Shown: in pieces, positions 58,486 through 64,000 of the stretch
How positions within the stretch are numbered: the first letter of the stretch is position 1
Layout of the letters: each line of letters begins with the position of its first letter
Origin: Romanomermis culicivorax
Lineage: Eukaryota > Nematoda > Enoplea > Mermithida > Mermithidae
Assembly (NCBI GenBank): GCA_963922205.1
Contig: CAWUHX010000081.1
Coordinates: forward strand, 62,001 to 126,000
DNA: 64,000 nt
Direction of reading: 5' to 3'
Translations under genes and position numbers: made by a program
Notes under the pieces: generated by a model
The model's input: only the letters and a program-made list of their open reading frames with translations
Told to the model about the DNA's origin: nothing
Database searches by the model: none

Positions 58486-59232
58486 TCAGATTTCTTCTTC
58501 GTCCCTGTCAGACGAGATGGGTTCCTGACCGGGGAAATCAAGGACCAACCCACCACACGGGTGGATTTCCCGGAAGATACCGACTTTTGGCGACCATGGG
58601 GCGACTGCCGTTGGGAAGGGTGATTCCTCAACAATGCTGACATCTTCGTTAACCGGACATAATGTCTCGTCGACGGCCATGTGTTCGACGACGGGCGACT
58701 TGGTCGCAGCGGTCGGAGATGTCTCTTGGGCTGGCGCCGGCGATTTGGCTTGGGCTGTTGCCGACGATGTATTGTGGGCTGTTGCCGGCGGTGTAGGATC
58801 ATTTGCGGGTTCCTTGGCCGGGGGCGAGGAAGCAGTAATGTCCATTTTTGTTGGCGATGTCGCGGCAACAGGTGGCGCTGCTGTCGGTGAGGTAGCGGCG
58901 ACAGCAGGCAGGAGGATCCGACTGGCCTGTTCGACTGCTCGGCGGACGGCATCGACCGAAGGCGAGGATGGCTCCCCGTCCAATAAGAACTTCTCGATGG
59001 GCGAGATTGTGATAGTCCCATCTGCAATGAACTCGAGTGCCCGTCGGGCGACGTCGGGTCGTAAGAGTCGCATTGAAACCGGTGCCGCAAGCACCACGTC
59101 GGCGGCCGTGAGCGCTTCGACATGCGATGGCTTGTTGAGCAGAGTCCACGGCAAATGCGGGTATTTCTTGGCCAGGTCAACTGACCAGATGGCCAACATC
59201 ACGTCTTGGACGGGCGATGGCGCTGTGAACAA
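58486..59232 (-). CDS. Extra Ala/Pro-rich ORF overlapping the gag end
   Basis: 248 codons in a frame different from gag and env-pol. It starts 34 bases inside the gag 3' end and stops 28 bases before the env start. The first about 100 residues look globular (LAKKYPHLPWTLLNKPSHVE, ARRALEFIADGTITISPIEK); the rest is Ala/Pro/Thr/Ser-rich, with an acidic end. It resembles no family I know. It may be reached by frameshifting from gag or by a spliced RNA, and could be a capsid-linker or accessory protein. The competing reading of the same DNA in the env frame is low-complexity Arg/Ser/Pro and is taken to be a shadow. Confidence 0.6.
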   Translation of the reverse strand: MFTAPSPVQDVMLAIWSVDLAKKYPHLPWTLLNKPSHVEALTAADVVLAAPVSMRLLRPDVARRALEFIADGTITISPIEKFLLDGEPSSPSVDAVRRAVEQASRILLPAVAATSPTAAPPVAATSPTKMDITASSPPAKEPANDPTPPATAHNTSSATAQAKSPAPAQETSPTAATKSPVVEHMAVDETLCPVNEDVSIVEESPFPTAVAPWSPKVGIFREIHPCGGLVLDFPGQEPISSDRDEEEI

Positions 59233-61028
59233 GAAATCGATAGAGTCGTGGACTGAGATAGATTTCTGGTTCCTACTCTAGGATCACCTGAAGAAGAAGG
59301 TAGTATACCTGACAAATTCATGGGCTCGACCTGGTCGAGGACTTCCGTAGCCAAATCCGTGGGGATCGAAGGCGGTGGTCCTGGAGGGATGATGCAGGCC
59401 GGTGGTGCCGAAGACGTCGTATTTGCGGCTGGAGCTGGCTCGGCAGTCTTAATCTCGGGGATGCGATACGATGCGAGGAAGTTAGCGTGGCCAACAAACT
59501 GCGGTGTCGTCGAGGGGTCCAGAGTGACCGGCATCGCATACTTTGGTGGTGGTGGTGGCAGCGGTATGTCCGATACATTTATCAGTACGGGTACCTGGGC
59601 TGCTTGGACCACTGAAAATCCAATACTGATTACGCAGACAGGATAACACTGTTGTGAAGAATCTGTCAGGTGTTCAGCGAGTGCCTCATCATCCAGGTCA
59701 AGAGGATCTGGATGAGGAGGGCCATCGGTAGCCCCAACAGCATTGTTGTGACGTATGGGCTGCCGATATTGGTTTCCCATCCCGTTAGGAGGGTGATAAC
59801 CATTTCTCTGGTGATACACATTCGTCCCCTGGGAAGAATAACCAGTATCTTGGTAGACATTCTCACCCGAGTTTGCCGGATTGCGCTGCGGACAGGCAGT
59901 TGATTGGTGCACTCGCACTTGACGACAATGAGGGCATGGCCTATCACATTGGTCCGTGGGGTGGGCACGTGTACAGCAAAAATAACAGCGACCACCGTTA
60001 GCGTCATTGTTACCGGGAGCGGCACCGGTGGGACACTGGGCCCAGCAGTCGGCGTCGCTATGTGTACACAGTCCGTGGAAGGAGCATGTTTGGAGGTGTG
60101 CTCCCGACGAGCGTCGCCCGGCGGACTGATTTGGTGTCGACGGCTGTGGAGGCGGCGTCTGTTGGATTGGCGCTGGTGCACGTTGCTGGGCCGTGAGCTT
60201 CGCTACATGGGCCGTGAGCCTGGCCATTTCCTGTTTCAAGCGGCGAACCTCATCGGCGGAGGATGACGACGTTGGAGCGTTGCTCTGACGACTGTTTGCG
60301 CTTCTGTTAGGCATATCGGGATTATATCCGGCGTGTTTAGGTTCTGAGGAGAAAACGGCGTTAGATGGAGCAGTGTACCGGATCTCGTCCTGAAAGATTT
60401 GGGATTCTGCGTAGCAGGCTGCCTTGAGTGTCTCTTCAAGAGTCGTAAACTCCCTAAACTTGATACTATCTCGGAGGACCGGCTTCAATCCTCGCAGAAA
60501 GATAGGTTTGATGATAGAATCTCGGACATCCGTCGCGAGATCTGGATACGCTACCCTGGATAGTCTCTTGAGGTGCTCAAGGTAGACTATTGCGGACTCT
60601 GTCGGCTTCTGCAGTCGATCTTGGATCAGCTGCTGATGCAGATCAGAGTCGCGCCCTACCGGAAAATCTCTCCGTAGAAAAGCCGTAAACTCTTCGTAGC
60701 GGGTAGGTATTGGAGTGCTGCTGCTGAAGTCCCGGTAGGAGGCAAGAGCAGGACCCGTGAGGCATGACTCCAGAAAGGCGATTTTATACGCATGATCCGT
60801 TTCGCTTACACCCTGGAGTGTAAAGAAACGAGTAAGATGCGACATAAAATCAGTGATAGACTCACCAAAAGCACCGGAGAAGGTGGGAGGGGCCATAAAG
60901 CTGGACACGGGACGGTGCCTCCGACCATTCATGGCCTCTAACTTTTGGTTGAGGGGTCCAAGAGCATTCTCAAATGCTGCATGGACTTTGCTCTCGATCT
61001 GTGAAGGGAGATCAGCTTCCGACTTCAT
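59199..61028 (-). CDS. Gag capsid/nucleocapsid polyprotein
   Basis: Structural protein of the retroelement, 609 codons. Residues about 40-220 match the retrotransposon capsid style (SHLTRFFTLQGVSETDHAYK, FLESCLTGPAL, YRDF, ETLKAACYAE). A coiled-coil-like segment (ADEVRRLKQEMARLTAHVAKL) follows. Nucleocapsid part has a CCHC knuckle, CYFCCTRAHPTDQC, next to further Cys/His (CSFHGLCTH, CPHC). Starts at ATG 61028. It ends in TGA at 59199-59201, in the same frame as env-pol. The overlapping ORF begins just before this stop. Confidence 0.85.
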   Translation of the reverse strand: MKSEADLPSQIESKVHAAFENALGPLNQKLEAMNGRRHRPVSSFMAPPTFSGAFGESITDFMSHLTRFFTLQGVSETDHAYKIAFLESCLTGPALASYRDFSSSTPIPTRYEEFTAFLRRDFPVGRDSDLHQQLIQDRLQKPTESAIVYLEHLKRLSRVAYPDLATDVRDSIIKPIFLRGLKPVLRDSIKFREFTTLEETLKAACYAESQIFQDEIRYTAPSNAVFSSEPKHAGYNPDMPNRSANSRQSNAPTSSSSADEVRRLKQEMARLTAHVAKLTAQQRAPAPIQQTPPPQPSTPNQSAGRRSSGAHLQTCSFHGLCTHSDADCWAQCPTGAAPGNNDANGGRCYFCCTRAHPTDQCDRPCPHCRQVRVHQSTACPQRNPANSGENVYQDTGYSSQGTNVYHQRNGYHPPNGMGNQYRQPIRHNNAVGATDGPPHPDPLDLDDEALAEHLTDSSQQCYPVCVISIGFSVVQAAQVPVLINVSDIPLPPPPPKYAMPVTLDPSTTPQFVGHANFLASYRIPEIKTAEPAPAANTTSSAPPACIIPPGPPPSIPTDLATEVLDQVEPMNLSGILPSSSGDPRVGTRNLSQSTTLSISCSQRHRPSKT

Positions 61029-62820
61029 GTCCGAGGGTTCGTTTTCCCGTAAGGTGGTTAGAACAGACGTCCTTGCCCGTGAAGCAATTAAGTCAAATTG
61101 AATAGAGAGCAGCTCACTGGTCTGTACAGGCTGGGTACTGAGACGGCAGGAACGACAGGGTGTCTCTATTGTGTAAAATGAAAGTGAGTACTACTTTTGA
61201 ATTCGCGGCGAAAGAGCGCGTGAATTCGGAAAACGCGTGCGCGACGGCGTTTGTGACGTAAGTTGATTTAGCTTAAGACTAGCGACCAAGAAAAGGAAGC
61301 TAGAATGGAATAGGATTGTAAGATGCAAGATCAGAGTACACCAGGGTGACGCAGAAGGGAGTTTATCTGGTCGCCCGTGATGGACAGAGGCATGGCCTGA
61401 GGTATGGGGGAATCGATCCCGACCAAAGATGTGGAATTGGGGCCTGGACCCGGCAATCAGAGTAGCCGAAAGGACAGAAGAATAAAGATATAAGGAGAGA
61501 AAGGCGGTTTACCTGCCGAGAAGTAAGATGAGGGATGAACCAGCTCAGGAGGGATTTTTCCTGGAAGTTCGACCGCTGTACTACTTTACAAACTTTGGGG
61601 CGAGGCGGACTCGTAGCCGGCAAGATCCTACTCACCAGGAGTAGCGCATAAAGTGGCATAAGGTGAAAAGGATGGGGTCAACTGAAAATGAACTTAAGAG
61701 GGAGCAATAAATAGGGTCAAAACTAATTTACAAACCCAGTTATGCAAAGGGGTTGCGCAGTTACGCAACGGGCCTCACTCGCCAGGAGCGATTGGGATCT
61801 CTGCATAGTGAGATGGACTATACAAGAGGTTCCGTGTTGGACGACATTCGCAGGTAACTTACAGCGGTGTCCGAAACGGGAGCCCGCATTCCGAACAGAA
61901 CGGACACTCTCCAGGAGTATTATATACAGCTGGTGGCCGGGTTTGCCGATCACTGAGATGAAATGAGGTTCGCAGGTCACACAGTGGAAGAGAGGAGGAG
62001 CACGGGTACCAAGGGTGCTATTCTGACACACTCAGTCAGTTAAAATGAATTACTCTGGATGTTTTGAGGGCGCACCCGAAAACATCTAAGGGATCATGGG
62101 TACAAGGTGTCCCTGGGTGAATATGAGTGTAAAATAACTGAGGCGGCCGCAGTTATGTATCGAGGCGTACTCAATACCTTCGCTGAGGCGGACTCAATGG
62201 TGCCTATTACATTACATGACTAACAGGGGTGGACCCCGGAGGCGGACTCTGGGTCAGTGGTGACTCTAGCGCGGGCATCGTTAAGCCAGTTAACCAAGGC
62301 GTTCGAGTGAATAAAATATGACAGGGGGTCCTATACACTCTAGGCCCAACCGGAGGCTGTGCCGCGGTCCCTCGGGAACCACTATGGCGGGGACACTAAA
62401 GAAGATCTATGTATGACAGCTCGATGAGATGAAAGAAGATGAGTGAATTTAGATAAGAAATTTACAAGAAGGTTGCTAAACCCTTGCAGACGTCAGACAC
62501 AGGCAGTACTGACTGCAAATGCCTGCCGTCGACATGAGTCAAACAACCAACCCAGCTGAGGCCGAGTGTAACTCGTTTAAACCTGCAGTTAAAGCTTGAA
62601 AACAGCCACGTGCTGATCAACAGTGCCGCTACCCGGGCCGACAACCTGATCAGCACGCAGGCTAGAGAGCATCTCAGGTAGTGTATATATGCGGACTGAT
62701 GTTTCCCAGGCATCAGCCCCCAGACATACACAAACCCTTTGACAAGAGAGGTAGGTGATAGGACCATGCGCCAGCGATCACCTACAACTCAAGTGGAATA
62801 CTCATAGGACCGACAGTAAC
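61029..62820 (-). promoter_or_regulatory. Leader and probable promoter region of the retroelement
   Basis: GC-rich non-coding DNA upstream of gag. Read on the minus strand there are TATA-like stretches GTATATAATAC (61916-61926) and GCATATATACAC (62684-62695). Either could place the transcription start downstream of the TGACGTCA array. A TGACGTAA-like site occurs at about 61255. GAGGCGGACTC recurs three times (about 61605, 62184, 62240). A primer-binding site was not identified. Confidence 0.4.
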
Positions 62821-63530
62821 CTGGTGCTGACGTCAAAAGGTAGGGGTATGAACCAACCCATGACCTTGGTGCTGACTGCAGGTGTCTGGGATAAGAGTAT
62901 TCAAGTATCATGTCGCAGTTGCAGACGCCAGGGGGTGAGTGCCTAAGGCCAACAAAACCCCTGCAGTAGCACATAATGTTACCGTTGCGGACGTCAGAAA
63001 TAGGATCCTGTGACCTCAATTCCTGCTGCGAGAACATGATACATTGTCATTGCTGACGTCAGCAATAGGGCCCTGAAGCCAACTATCGGTATACAGCAAC
63101 ACGTGATGGTGCCGTTGCTGACGTCAAAAGGTGGAACCGAGGGTCTGATACCTTAAGTCAATGACATGAGATGCAGTTGTTGCAGACGTCAGATGTGGCA
63201 CCCGTAAGACCTGCACATCTTCGAATAGTGACACGGTGCGTCACTATTGCTGACGTCACGGATGGGGTGCAGAGAACCAGCTGAACCTGTTGCAGCAACG
63301 TCAACTTCAGCTGTTGCAGACGTCAGAAGTCATTCCTGCAGGAGTGTTAACTTAAACAACAACACGTAATGTCTGTTGCTGACGTCAGGAGTAGAACCCG
63401 GAGGGCTACCCACCCCTTAAAGCAACAGCAAGTGAAGCGGCTGTTGCAGACGTCAGTGGTTGCATCCGTAAGGCTGAACCACACAACAACAACAACCCGT
63501 AACGTTGTCGTTGCTGACGTCAAAGAGCAT
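62821..63530. promoter_or_regulatory. Array of CREB/ATF-type TGACGTCA sites
   Basis: Perfect palindromes TGACGTCA at 62828, 63054, 63119, 63251, 63380 and 63515. Between them are the variants AGACGTCA (63184, 63318, 63448), GGACGTCA (62989) and AGACGCCA (62923); one more AGACGTCA lies further left at 62488. Nearly every site is preceded by GTTGC or a close variant, and the T and A forms tend to alternate, with spacing about 65-70 bp over most of the array. TGACGTCA is the cAMP-response element bound by bZIP factors of the CREB/ATF group. The array sits upstream of gag and is likely the enhancer. Confidence 0.7.
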
Positions 63531-63656
63531 GACCCGTAAAGTCTATGTTCTAGATGCAACAACCGGAAAGTAGAAGAAACAGACCTTACAGTAGGGAGAA
63601 ATAAAGAAGAGAGAAGCTTACGTAAGGGTGTCATACTGTAGCGGTGGCATCAGAAA

Positions 63657-63687
<31 letters not shown>

Positions 63688-64000
63688 GACACCTCTCAGA
63701 TAACCGAGAAAAGAAATGGGGAGAAAATAACCAAAAACGGGGAATACGAGATTTGGACATACGCGTGTTAAGTGTGTAACAGTAGGTGTAAAATTTTTGG
63801 GGCCGGAAAAGTGAGCAATACCGACAGTTTCCGCCGACATAAAAAAATACTGTACACAATTAACAAATCACAGCCACGTATGACGTCCAGAATCATATGT
63901 GGAGGGTGTACGGTATCATGGGGTCATGGACCACCGACAGTCAGGAGAGGCCGTCAACCCCTACAGCTGTGATACCAGTACCCGCGTATGGGTATACTGT
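63531..64000. other. Right edge of window, upstream part of the retroelement
   Basis: A run of more than 20 T (about 63667-63688) is followed by sequence without a recognised gene. The last bases read GGGTATACTGT, similar to the TGTATACTGATCAG at the left edge of the GC-rich block (about 49792); this is too short to prove a terminal repeat. Confidence 0.3.

Larger units (their letters stand above)
49790..64000 (-). mobile_element. Large Ty3/Gypsy-like env-carrying retroelement (right end off window)
   Basis: A GC-rich block reading leftward: regulatory region (61029-64000), gag (61028-59199), overlapping ORF (59232-58486), env-pol (58457-53118), integrase (53117-51780) and 3' region (51779-about 49790). 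RT and integrase motifs are of the Ty3/Gypsy type. At 14 kb or more it is much longer than most Gypsy elements. I could not find a matching pair of long terminal repeats; the 5' repeat may lie beyond the window. The left boundary is set by the change in base composition. All main frames are open apart from one TGA, so the copy is recent or still under selection. Confidence 0.85.

Noticed and set aside
58458..59180. Arg/Ser/Pro-rich N-terminal extension of the env-pol frame
   Set aside because: Most likely an out-of-frame reading of the overlapping 248-codon ORF. The signal peptide Met at 58457 is a better start.
58634..59281. 215-codon plus-strand ORF opposite the gag/env junction
   Set aside because: Antisense to the Ala/Pro-rich overlapping ORF; composition is the mirror of that repeat-like stretch.
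1..64000. CRISPR arrays, prokaryotic operons, phage genes
   Set aside because: The window is eukaryotic with spliced genes; no regularly spaced direct repeats with unique spacers were found apart from the TGACGTCA array, which is degenerate enhancer-like DNA.

Overview
The window looks like nuclear DNA of a nematode. Three things point there. Intron acceptors in the host genes are mostly of the TTTTCAG/TTTCAG type. The gene set is eukaryotic and intron-rich. An interstitial run of TTAGGC, the nematode telomere hexamer, lies at 17705-17734. The species cannot be named from sequence alone. Host DNA is visibly AT-rich, whereas the right-hand part (about 49.8 kb to the end) is much richer in GC and belongs to one very large retroelement.

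Layout, left to right. All host genes are on the minus strand. (1) 1-3672: 5' part of nucleoporin Nup62 (FG-repeat exon plus start of the coiled-coil exon; the 3' end is off the window). (2) 3716-4786: an inverted-repeat element ending about 45 bp upstream of the Nup62 start codon. (3) 6804-15270: complete BMS1 ribosome-biogenesis GTPase gene, 23 exons, about 1165 aa. (4) 18783-27821: an unrecognised gene (9-exon model, 528 aa) for a Pro/Met-rich protein with one C-terminal membrane anchor. (5) 30573-35106: a dead LINE with its endonuclease split by a 957-bp insertion of a second LINE, followed by a NADAR-domain pseudogene (35300-36720). (6) 37644-44493: complete cytosolic seryl-tRNA synthetase gene, 13 exons, 503 aa, with a Russian-doll stack of transposable elements in its largest intron. 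(7) 44.9-49.3 kb: LINE relic and several non-autonomous elements with 8-bp target duplications. (8) 49.8-64.0 kb: a Ty3/Gypsy-like retroelement on the minus strand.

Two systems stand out. The first is the retroelement. Its order is gag, an extra overlapping ORF, an envelope-like glycoprotein (signal peptide, many N-glycosylation sequons, transmembrane segment) fused in frame to two successive retropepsin domains, reverse transcriptase and RNase H; then one in-frame TGA and the integrase. Env ahead of and fused to pol, and a duplicated protease, are both unusual. Upstream of gag lies an array of about 12 CREB/ATF-like TGACGTCA sites. The second is a superfamily of hAT-like non-autonomous elements. 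Different members carry different short palindromic words repeated at both ends, yet several share the same internal core with a GGCGC-loop-GCGCC hairpin. Nested insertions, target-site duplications and one empty-site paralogue support the boundaries.

The host genes are housekeeping (nuclear pore, ribosome assembly, tRNA charging) and show no shared operon; intergenic gaps of several kb separate them.
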